Below, piece after piece: positions 1 through 5,436 of a DNA stretch of 10,958 nucleotides. The number at the start of each line of letters is the position of its first letter. Position 1 is the first letter of the stretch. The translations under genes were made by a program, and so were the position numbers. The stretch comes from Flavobacteriaceae bacterium (GTDB taxonomy: Bacteria > Bacteroidota > Bacteroidia > Flavobacteriales > Flavobacteriaceae). The stretch lies in the NCBI GenBank assembly GCA_002687665.1, contig NZAX01000113.1:1-10958 (forward strand). The letters run 5' to 3'. The notes under the pieces are model-generated. The model made no database searches, was not told where the DNA came from, and saw only the letters and a program-made list of their open reading frames with translations.

Positions 1-100
1 ACAATGAAAAGTTAAATTATTATCACCAAATCAATTAAAAAGTTTTTTTTAAAAAATAATTTTATGGTAATTTGCATTTTATTGAGAATTCTTCAATTCC

Positions 101-132
101 AATCTTTCTATTTAAAGATTTGAAAAAATCTT
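101..132. repeat. Overlapping short inverted repeats that could form alternative hairpins
   Basis: Three short segments are mutually complementary: AATCTTT (101-107), AAAGATTT (114-121) and AAATCTT (126-132). The middle one can pair with the first (6-nt loop) or with the third, where the loop is GAAA. Either hairpin has about 7 A-U-rich base pairs and would be weak. Neither is followed by a T run, so neither is a terminator. In sequence this AT-rich, chance is a fair explanation. Confidence 0.3.
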
Positions 133-206
133 CGCAATTATTTTATCTAAGTCATAAAAACGTTTAAGAAAGGGAATTTTATTTTTTTCGGAATAAAAAA
201 GCTTGA

Positions 207-214
207 TATTTTTG
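207..214 (+). promoter_or_regulatory. Candidate Bacteroidota -7 promoter box (TATTTTTG)
   Basis: TATTTTTG matches TAnnTTTG exactly. No clear TTG/TTTG -33 element lies 17-23 bases upstream, where the sequence is a T run followed by TTCGG. If the box is active, transcription would start near 219-221, at the 5' base of the hairpin 221-259, and end at the terminator 299-336. The motif occurs often by chance in AT-rich DNA, so the case rests on position. Confidence 0.3.
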
Positions 215-267
215 AGGGGTAATTAAGTATTATTACACACGTATATAAAATACTTAGTTTAGTTAAT

Positions 268-281
268 TTAATTGTTTGGTT
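268..281 (+). repeat. Copy 1 of a 14-bp direct repeat
   Basis: TTAATTGTTTGGTT occurs here and again, identically, at 661-674, each time in non-coding sequence on the plus strand. The flanks diverge apart from a T-rich tract after each copy. Role unknown. It may be a shared regulatory site or chance similarity in AT-rich spacer DNA. Confidence 0.4.
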
Positions 282-298
282 TTTTTTATTATTTCGTT

Positions 299-336
299 AA
301 TTGGGCGGATCTTCTTCTAACCGCCCAATTTTTTTT
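299..336 (+). terminator. Strong intrinsic terminator
   Basis: A perfect 10-bp stem pairs AATTGGGCGG (299-308) with CCGCCCAATT (321-330) around a 12-nt loop. The last two T's of the stem run on into TTTTTT (331-336), making an eight-T tract. The GC-rich core stands out sharply from its AT-rich surroundings. The minus-strand reading lacks a U tract after the stem, so it works in the plus direction only. It ends a transcript coming from the left, either an off-window gene or the putative small RNA, and insulates the gene at 381. Confidence 0.88.
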
Positions 337-367
337 GAGTATTTTTTAATGTCAATAATTATCTTTA
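334..367 (+). promoter_or_regulatory. Possible promoter for the small protein at 381
   Basis: TTTG (334-337) is followed after 22 bases by TATCTTTA (360-367), one mismatch from TAnnTTTG at the last base. The spacing falls within the usual 17-23 range for Bacteroidota promoters. The predicted transcription start would lie roughly 8-10 nt before the ATG at 381. The -33 element overlaps the T tract of the preceding terminator. Confidence 0.35.
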
Positions 368-380
368 CTTAATATGTTGA

Positions 381-659
381 ATGAATATGGTTAACAAAAT
401 TTTAATTCTAAGTTTCATCATCTGCATAATACTTCTGATCTTTATTTTTGAGACAAATAATAATATTAAAGATGCTGATGCATGTTTGTGCACCGAAATA
501 TTGAGTAATGAAACTTTTTTAAATAACGTAAATAAAATGCCATCAGTGAAAAATTGTAAGAATAAATTCAATGATTTTGAAAGCGCCCACCTCAGATGCA
601 TAAAATCATTAAATTTTGATAATCCTGAAATAAAAATGGATTCTTTAAAATCAACATAA
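381..659 (+). CDS. Small membrane-anchored or secreted protein with conserved-looking cysteines (unknown function)
   Basis: This 92-residue protein has an N-terminal hydrophobic segment at about residues 7-23, then a polar domain outside the membrane. Residues 31-37 read DADACLC, and further cysteines lie at 59 and 73, so the exported part has four (C35, C37, C59, C73). This arrangement could support two disulfides or metal binding. C15 lies inside the hydrophobic segment and lacks a clear lipobox. Short Bacteroidota proteins with a CxC followed by spaced single cysteines are, to my recollection, frequent and uncharacterised. The start is the ATG at 381; a second ATG lies two codons later. 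A possible promoter precedes it, and the next gene starts 51 nt after its stop. A longest-ORF artefact cannot be excluded, but the signal-anchor plus cysteine pattern argues for a real gene. Confidence 0.6.
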   Translation: MNMVNKILILSFIICIILLIFIFETNNNIKDADACLCTEILSNETFLNNVNKMPSVKNCKNKFNDFESAHLRCIKSLNFDNPEIKMDSLKST

Positions 660-660
660 A

Positions 661-674
661 TTAATTGTTTGGTT
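661..674 (+). repeat. Copy 2 of a 14-bp direct repeat
   Basis: TTAATTGTTTGGTT is identical to 268-281. It begins one base after the stop codon of the small protein and lies 36 nt before the ATG at 711, so it could be part of the regulatory spacer of the downstream genes. No good TAnnTTTG box accompanies it; the nearest candidate, TATTTTTA at 678-685, has one mismatch. Confidence 0.4.
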
Positions 675-710
675 ATTTATTTTTAAGAGCATCGACACTA
701 GAAATCAATT

Positions 711-920
711 ATGAAAAAGAAATTAAAGAAACTAAGTTTTATCCTGATATTGATTCCCTTAGGAATTATCATTCGATTTGTTGATCAAAAAGTAACTAAA
801 GAAGGTTTTTTATCTACCAATGCGATTTCAGATCATTACCTTTTTGTTTCGGGCTTGGTTGTTATTGTTATTGGTTTATTGGCTGCAATATTATATTTTG
901 ATAAACAATCTAATCCTTAA
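711..920 (+). CDS. Small two-helix inner-membrane protein (unknown function)
   Basis: This 69-residue protein has a lysine-rich N terminus (MKKKLKKL) and a hydrophobic helix at about 8-24. A polar loop containing FVDQKVTKEGF and ISDHY follows, then a second helix at about 44-62 and a short polar tail. The positive-inside rule predicts both ends in the cytoplasm and the loop outside. There is no cysteine or recognisable catalytic motif. It lies 9 nt upstream of the flavin reductase-like gene and is probably cotranscribed with it and the methyltransferase. I do not recognise the family. Length, start codon and spacing fit a real gene. Confidence 0.72.
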   Translation: MKKKLKKLSFILILIPLGIIIRFVDQKVTKEGFLSTNAISDHYLFVSGLVVIVIGLLAAILYFDKQSNP

Positions 921-929
921 ATGATCTAA

Positions 930-1562
930 ATGCAACATTTCAACACGAATGATATCCAGAGTTTTTCAAAAATCTATCGTCTAAACCTTATAAACAGCAT
1001 TACCGGTTATAAATCCGCCAATTTGATCGGCACAAGATCCAACTCTGGCGAAGAAAATGTTGCCATTTTTAGTTCCATAACTCACCTGGGGAGCAATCCC
1101 GCTTTGCTTCATTTTACATTACGGCCAAATACAGTTCCCCGTGACACCTACAAAAATATTAAAGAAAATAAAGTCTTTACTGTAAACCATGTCTCATTGA
1201 GACAAATAGAGCAAGCCCACCATACAAGTGCAAAATACGATGAAAACATTTCGGAGTTTGATCAAACCCAATTGGAATCAGATTACAGACTAGATTGGCA
1301 AGCTCCATTTGTAAAGGATTCACCTATTTGCTTGGGATGTCGTTACCTCAACGAATACCTCATCAAAGAAAACGGTTGTGTCCTAATTATAGCTTCCATA
1401 GAGCATATTTTTGTTAAGGATCAGCTACTACAAAAGGATGGCTGGGTTAAACTAGAATCTGGAGAAGTCGTTGCCATTAATGGGCTTGATGGATATGCCC
1501 TACCCCAGTTGCAAAAAAGACTGGAATATGCCCGACCCAAAGAAATCTTAAAAAAAAGATAA
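930..1562 (+). CDS. Flavin reductase family protein (FMN-binding split barrel)
   Basis: The 210-residue product resembles flavin reductase-like, split-barrel FMN-binding proteins. These bind FMN and often reduce free flavin with NAD(P)H or act as flavin oxidoreductases in the cytoplasm. The N-terminal half shows the fold's pattern: NSITGYKSANLIGT at about 22-35, a segment ending IFSSITHLGSNPALLHF, and a basic RPNTVPRDTYKNI stretch that in this family borders the flavin phosphate. TVNHVS follows as a core strand. The C-terminal part (WVKLESGEVVAINGLDGY, then a conserved-looking P...YARP tail) is the form I associate with Bacteroidota members. Its substrate cannot be told from sequence. It sits between a small membrane protein (9 nt upstream) and an O-methyltransferase (8 nt downstream), indicating one transcript. 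Confidence 0.85.
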   Translation: MQHFNTNDIQSFSKIYRLNLINSITGYKSANLIGTRSNSGEENVAIFSSITHLGSNPALLHFTLRPNTVPRDTYKNIKENKVFTVNHVSLRQIEQAHHTSAKYDENISEFDQTQLESDYRLDWQAPFVKDSPICLGCRYLNEYLIKENGCVLIIASIEHIFVKDQLLQKDGWVKLESGEVVAINGLDGYALPQLQKRLEYARPKEILKKR

Positions 1563-1570
1563 ACCTCAAG

Positions 1571-2215
1571 ATGGATTTTATCAATTATGACATCATGCAA
1601 TATGCCGAAAGTCATTCCCAAAAGGAATCCGAACTACTAAAAGCTCTCCAAAAGGAAACCCATCAAAAAATATTAAAACCCAGAATGATTAGTGGTCATT
1701 TACAGGGCAGGTTTTTAAGTTTGATCTCCCATTTGACTCGTCCAGAAAAAATACTTGAAATAGGTACTTATACTGGCTACGCTACGCTATGTCTAGCTGA
1801 AGGATTACTAGAAAATGGCTCCATACACACCATCGAAATCAACGAGGAGTTGTTTGATTTTCAAAAAAAATATTTTGATAAGAGTAGCTATAAAAAGCAA
1901 ATCTTTTGTCATTACGGTGATGCAAAAAAAATCATTCCTGAACTTGATTTAAATTTTGATTTGGTATTTATCGATGCAGACAAGCCCAACTACAGTTATT
2001 ATTTTGACCTTATCCTTCCCAAATTAAATTCGGGTGGAATCATAATTGCAGATAATGTTTTATGGAGTGGTAAAGTACTTCACAAAAATCTTTCAAGTAA
2101 AGAATTGGATACTTTGGGACTCAAAAATTTTAACGAAAAGGTGATGGCTGATAAAAAAGTAGAAAACATACTTCTTCCTCTCAGAGACGGTCTTATGATT
2201 TGTAGAAAAATCTAG
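1571..2215 (+). CDS. SAM-dependent O-methyltransferase, family 3 (CCoAOMT/COMT type)
   Basis: The 214-residue cytoplasmic enzyme transfers a methyl group from S-adenosylmethionine to a hydroxyl, probably of a catechol-like small molecule and with a divalent metal. It is full length for the family. SAM motif I is ILEIGTYTGYAT at about 61-72, followed by the acidic strand HTIEINEE. FIDADKPNY gives D135, and DNVLWSG gives D161-N162. The 26-residue spacing D135/D161-N162 matches the metal-binding Asp, Asp-Asn set of plant caffeoyl-CoA O-methyltransferases as I recall it. Bacterial members generally have unknown physiological substrates. The gene starts 8 nt after the flavin reductase stop, suggesting a coupled flavin/methylation function, which is only an inference. 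Its stop overlaps that of tatA on the other strand. Confidence 0.92.
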   Translation: MDFINYDIMQYAESHSQKESELLKALQKETHQKILKPRMISGHLQGRFLSLISHLTRPEKILEIGTYTGYATLCLAEGLLENGSIHTIEINEELFDFQKKYFDKSSYKKQIFCHYGDAKKIIPELDLNFDLVFIDADKPNYSYYFDLILPKLNSGGIIIADNVLWSGKVLHKNLSSKELDTLGLKNFNEKVMADKKVENILLPLRDGLMICRKI

Positions 2216-2484
2216 AGGTCTCTTTTGATTGAATCAGTCAAATCATCAAAATCCTCTTTCACCTTATCCACTTGGTTTTTTATTTCTTTACCCGCATCAC
2301 CAGCAGGGTTTTTTGTATCAACAGATTTTTGAATTTCTGTTTTAATTTCATTAGTAGCATTCCTCACCTGATTAACACCCTTGGCCAATGTTCTTGCAAT
2401 AGAAGGGATTTTGTCGGCACCAAAAATAAGTAGTACAATAAAAAATATAAATACAATTTCAGCACCGCTAATAAAAAGAAACAT
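2212..2484 (-). CDS. tatA: Sec-independent translocase subunit TatA/TatE
   Basis: TatA oligomerises in the inner membrane to form the passage for folded proteins recognised by TatC through twin-arginine signals. The 90-residue protein has the standard layout. A very short periplasmic N terminus precedes a transmembrane helix (about 7-21) carrying a polar Glu at position 9. The FG hinge follows at 21-22, then an amphipathic helix starting ADKIPSIARTLAKG. The long charged, lysine/glutamate/aspartate-rich cytoplasmic tail ends at 90. No tatC lies in the window; in Bacteroidota tatA is often separated from it. The ATG at 2484 is preceded by a TAnnTTTG box (2499-2506), so it probably has its own promoter. 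The 3' end overlaps the convergent methyltransferase gene by 4 bp. Confidence 0.93.
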   Translation of the reverse strand: MFLFISGAEIVFIFFIVLLIFGADKIPSIARTLAKGVNQVRNATNEIKTEIQKSVDTKNPAGDAGKEIKNQVDKVKEDFDDLTDSIKRDL

Positions 2485-2498
2485 AGGTTATTTTTTGA

Positions 2499-2506
2499 CA
2501 AAGATA
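2499..2506 (-). promoter_or_regulatory. Promoter -7 box for tatA (TATCTTTG)
   Basis: On the minus strand TATCTTTG matches TAnnTTTG exactly and ends 14 nt before the ATG of tatA at 2484, giving a predicted leader of roughly 8-10 nt. A clear TTG/TTTG at the expected -33 distance is missing; the sequence there is TTTTCA-like. The tandem 10-mers at 2515-2544 lie directly upstream. Confidence 0.5.
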
Positions 2507-2514
2507 TAAGGTAG

Positions 2515-2544
2515 ACAATAAAATATGAAAATCTACAATAAAAT
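2515..2544. repeat. Tandem 10-bp repeats, 20-bp period, upstream of tatA
   Basis: ACAATAAAAT occurs at 2515-2524 and again at 2535-2544, start-to-start distance 20 bp, close to two helical turns. The pair occupies roughly -21 to -50 relative to the start predicted from the TATCTTTG box of tatA, in the 81-bp spacer between tatA and the M1 peptidase stop. The spacing fits a dimeric regulator or an AT-rich UP-like element, but the sequence is low in complexity and may be fortuitous. Confidence 0.4.
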
Positions 2545-2565
2545 GATCATCATCATAATATATAT

Positions 2566-4872
2566 TTAGTTTTTCATCCTAGCTTTAAATTGATCGAACT
2601 CTGACATTTGCTGTTCCTTGGGCCAACTATTATTCGAAAGGTCAACGTCTGCAGTCTCAAAATCGGGATCAATCTCAATACCTATGATTTCCTTATCAGT
2701 TGCAACAACCTTTTTAACTTCATTATCGTTCTTTCGCCATACCTGGACCGGATATTTGACGCGTTCTGTAGAACCATCATCATAGGTATAATCTACAATA
2801 ATTGGCATAACCAACCCTCCGGGTTTTTCGAAAGTGATTTCGTAAAAGTTTTTTGGAATTTTGATAGTAGAATTCAATTCACCAGAATTTTGATCCATAT
2901 AAGATTTAAGATCCATCGAGTGATCAATTGGGCTCCCAGACTTGTACTCTGATTTGAAATCTTCATCATCTTCTACCATTGTATAAACCACAGGTGGTAA
3001 ATCAGCCTGAGTCATACCATAATTTTTGAGCATTTGAATGACCTCATTACTAGGTTCATCACTAACAAAAAATTGATTGACCGATTTGACCCCAATATCT
3101 ACATAGTCGGTAGTATAAAACCATCCTCTCCAAAACCAATCCAAGTCTACGGCAGAGGCATCTTCCATAGTTCTAAAAAAATCTGCCGGAGTAGGGTGTT
3201 TAAACATCCACCTTTGAGAATAGGTTTTAAAAGCGTGATCGAATAAATCTTTACCCATCACAGTTTCCCTCAAAATATTTAGAGCTGTTGCGGGTTTTCC
3301 ATAAGCATTGGGCCCCAACTGATAAACATTCTCAGGATTGGACATAATAGGAGCTAAGAAGCTCTGATCGCCAGACATGTAATTAACAATAGCTTTGGGC
3401 TCTCCCCTTCTTGAGGGATATTTTTCCAAACCATCAATTGAATTAGGATGTGTTTTAGCAAACTCCTGCTCAGTAAGATATTGCATAAAAGTATCTAAAC
3501 CCTCATCCATCCAACCCCATTGACGCTCATCAGAGTTGACGATCATAGGAAAAAAATTGTGACCAATTTCATGGATGATCACGCTGATCATACGAAACTT
3601 TAAAAAATCTGAGTAAGATCCATCCTCATCGGGTCTCCCATAATTCCAACAAATCATGGGATACTCCATTCCTTGGTTTTTAGCATGAACCGACACCGCT
3701 TTGGGATAAGGATAATCAAATGTATGTTCGGAATAGGTCTTAAGGGTTTGAACTACAGCTTTGGTAGAATACTCCTCCCAAAGAGGGTTCCCTTCTTTGG
3801 GGTAAAGTGAAACTGCCATAACGTTTTTTCCCCCTAATTTGACCGCCATCATTTCCCAAATAAATTTTCTTGAGGTTGCAAATCCAAAATCCCGAACATT
3901 TTCAGCTTTGAATTCCCATGTTTTTTTCTTTTTTGAAAAGCTCTTTTCTCTCATTATGGCATCCTCTTCTGTAACAATTATTACGGGTTTATCGAAAGAA
4001 TTCTGTGCCTGACGATACCTTTTGAATTCCTCGCGAGAGAGGACTTCCTTTGGATTTTGCAATTGGCCAGTGGCCTCAACCACATGATCAGATGGCACCG
4101 TTAATCTGACCGTATAATCTCCAAAGTTAAGTGCAAACTCTCCATTACCCCAAAACTGATGATTCTGCCATCCCTCTACATCATTGTATACGGCTAATCT
4201 TGGATAGAACTGAGCGATTACATAGGCACGGTTCCCGTCTTTTGGAAAAAACTCATATCCAGAACGACCACGTTTCTCTACATGATTATTTATATTGTAC
4301 CACCACTTAATTGAAAATTTGAATTGGGCACCACTTTTTAATGGCTGGGGTAAGTCCACTCGCATCATAGTCATGTTTATAGTATATCTTAATGGCAAAC
4401 CATTAGCGTCTTTTACCCAATCAATATTAAATCCTCCATCAAAAGGTTCTTTAAAAAATGTATTGACAACTGTTTCCACTCGAAGAATGGGCTCCGCACC
4501 TTCACCATTTTTTTCCAATGCAGGGGCATCTTTTTTACGAATATTTTGATCCAATTGAATCCACAAATAACTCAATTCATCAGGTGAATTATTCGTGTAG
4601 GTAATTTCTTCCTTTCCATAAATTTTTTTGTTTTCATCATCCAACTCAATGTCCATTATATAGTCCACTTTTTGTTGGTAATAATCTCTTCCTGGAGCAC
4701 CAGAAGCTGTCCTGTAACTGTTGGGCGTAGACAATTCCTCTTTTAGCTGTTTGAATTTATTGGTGTTGGAATGACCTGCACTTGAAATAGAGTCTATTGA
4801 AACTTGTGCTACCAATGGGACCTGGATAAATAAAAGATATAAAAAAAGGGTGTTAATTTTGGTGGTAGTCAT
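2566..4872 (-). CDS. Secreted M1-family (gluzincin) metallopeptidase
   Basis: This 768-residue zinc peptidase is probably an aminopeptidase acting outside the cytoplasm. A Sec signal peptide covers about residues 1-22 (hydrophobic LFLYLLFIQVPLV, then a likely VAQ cleavage region). An N-terminal beta domain (about 60-280) follows, then the catalytic domain. HEIGH gives zinc ligands H434 and H438 with general base E435, and E457 (in MDEG) completes HExxH-x18-E. G401-M402-E403-Y404-P405 replaces the usual GxMEN exopeptidase motif, and E403 should anchor the substrate amino terminus. Y524 in NAYGKPATAL lies 90 residues after H434 and is the likely transition-state tyrosine. A further beta-rich region ends the protein. 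No type IX secretion C-terminal domain is evident. It is the last gene of a minus-strand operon, 39 nt after the DUF6702 gene. The next gene on this strand, tatA, has its own promoter. Confidence 0.92.
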   Translation of the reverse strand: MTTTKINTLFLYLLFIQVPLVAQVSIDSISSAGHSNTNKFKQLKEELSTPNSYRTASGAPGRDYYQQKVDYIMDIELDDENKKIYGKEEITYTNNSPDELSYLWIQLDQNIRKKDAPALEKNGEGAEPILRVETVVNTFFKEPFDGGFNIDWVKDANGLPLRYTINMTMMRVDLPQPLKSGAQFKFSIKWWYNINNHVEKRGRSGYEFFPKDGNRAYVIAQFYPRLAVYNDVEGWQNHQFWGNGEFALNFGDYTVRLTVPSDHVVEATGQLQNPKEVLSREEFKRYRQAQNSFDKPVIIVTEEDAIMREKSFSKKKKTWEFKAENVRDFGFATSRKFIWEMMAVKLGGKNVMAVSLYPKEGNPLWEEYSTKAVVQTLKTYSEHTFDYPYPKAVSVHAKNQGMEYPMICWNYGRPDEDGSYSDFLKFRMISVIIHEIGHNFFPMIVNSDERQWGWMDEGLDTFMQYLTEQEFAKTHPNSIDGLEKYPSRRGEPKAIVNYMSGDQSFLAPIMSNPENVYQLGPNAYGKPATALNILRETVMGKDLFDHAFKTYSQRWMFKHPTPADFFRTMEDASAVDLDWFWRGWFYTTDYVDIGVKSVNQFFVSDEPSNEVIQMLKNYGMTQADLPPVVYTMVEDDEDFKSEYKSGSPIDHSMDLKSYMDQNSGELNSTIKIPKNFYEITFEKPGGLVMPIIVDYTYDDGSTERVKYPVQVWRKNDNEVKKVVATDKEIIGIEIDPDFETADVDLSNNSWPKEQQMSEFDQFKARMKN

Positions 4873-4911
4873 AGAGTGATTAATTTGAATTGAATATTTT
4901 AGTGCAATATA

Positions 4912-5436
4912 TTACTTAATCTGTAAATTATGGGCGTCAAAAAAATCCTTTGGGATTTCAAAAATAGATTTTGAGGAAACTGCCAAAAAACTTTTCCTTT
5001 TGGAAGCGAACTTAAAGTGAATGATGTTTTTTTGATCTGGTAAATAATCAAAGAAAATGGTGTTTTTAATACTCAATGAGGACTGAATTGAATCCATTTT
5101 CAGTTCCATGTAAGCTATCAAAACATCATTTTTATAAACTTTCCCCAAAAATTCAAAATCAATAGTTTTTTCTTGAGCTTTGAAAGTTATATTTTTTCGT
5201 AAATAATCTTCAACTAAAATGTCAATCTCTTGCTGACTTACCTCTGGTATCAGTTTAGTTTTTTCATGCCCATTTTGCTGAAGAACCGATTCAAAATCAT
5301 CAAGGAAAACTTGGGTTGTGATCTGTAAAGATTTTTCATTGGGTACAAATCGTATAGAGGTAGTTGAAACATAAAAATTGTGAAATGAAACTGTCCCCAA
5401 TAAATAAATGAAGAAACCCAAAAACAACTTGGTCAT
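4912..5436 (-). CDS. DUF6702 family secreted protein
   Basis: This 174-residue protein has a short N-terminal hydrophobic segment (LFLGFFIYLLGTV, about 4-16) that looks like a signal peptide or anchor. HNFYVSTTSIRF follows immediately at about 19-30. That His-aromatic-Tyr-Val-Ser start, then a beta strand, an acidic FLDDFE segment and a beta-rich remainder, is what I recognise as the Bacteroidota family DUF6702, whose function is unknown. It overlaps the upstream CarboxypepD_reg-like gene by 4 bp (ATGA, 5433-5436), implying translational coupling, and lies 39 nt before the M1 peptidase. The same neighbours recur in Flavobacteria as far as I recall, suggesting a linked role at the cell envelope. 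No catalytic motif is evident. Confidence 0.85.
   Translation of the reverse strand: MTKLFLGFFIYLLGTVSFHNFYVSTTSIRFVPNEKSLQITTQVFLDDFESVLQQNGHEKTKLIPEVSQQEIDILVEDYLRKNITFKAQEKTIDFEFLGKVYKNDVLIAYMELKMDSIQSSLSIKNTIFFDYLPDQKNIIHFKFASKRKSFLAVSSKSIFEIPKDFFDAHNLQIK

Larger units (their letters stand above)
1..298. other. Gene-free AT-rich region at left edge
   Basis: No open reading frame of meaningful length is visible on either strand here, and every frame is quickly broken by stops. The stretch is very AT-rich with long A and T runs. It contains overlapping short inverted repeats (101-132), a perfect TAnnTTTG box (207-214) and an AT-rich hairpin (221-259), and it leads into the terminator at 299-336. 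It is either the 3' untranslated tail of a gene left of the window or a non-coding locus of its own. No tRNA-like or rRNA-like sequence is visible. Confidence 0.7.
220..336 (+). ncRNA. Putative small RNA of about 117 nt
   Basis: This is a positional inference. A TAnnTTTG box (207-214) would place the 5' end at about 220. A hairpin starts there, pairing 221-231 with 249-259 (one G-U pair, 17-nt loop). A near-unstructured U-rich middle follows, and the transcript would end in the strong terminator hairpin plus U tract at 299-336. No coding frame is present. The terminator loop is pyrimidine-rich (CTTCTTCT) and could act as an exposed pairing seed. I do not recognise a known RNA family. Alternatives are the 3' end of an upstream transcript or an attenuated leader of the gene at 381. 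Confidence 0.3.

Noticed and set aside
1..300. tRNA, rRNA tail or known riboswitch
   Set aside because: No CCA-ended cloverleaf, no rRNA-like sequence and no recognised aptamer core; the region is nearly all A/T until the terminator.
299..330. Bidirectional terminator
   Set aside because: The stem is symmetrical, but the minus-strand reading is followed by AACGAAAT rather than a T tract, so only the plus direction is supported.
365..601. 78-codon minus-strand frame opposite the small cysteine protein
   Set aside because: It covers the same bases as the better-supported plus-strand frame, which has a signal-anchor, a cysteine pattern and a possible promoter.
2608..2952. 114-codon plus-strand frame opposite the M1 peptidase
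   Set aside because: Antisense shadow of a well-supported gene; the translation is hydrophobic and mixed with no recognisable pattern. The same applies to the frames at 3034-3246 and 4295-4549.
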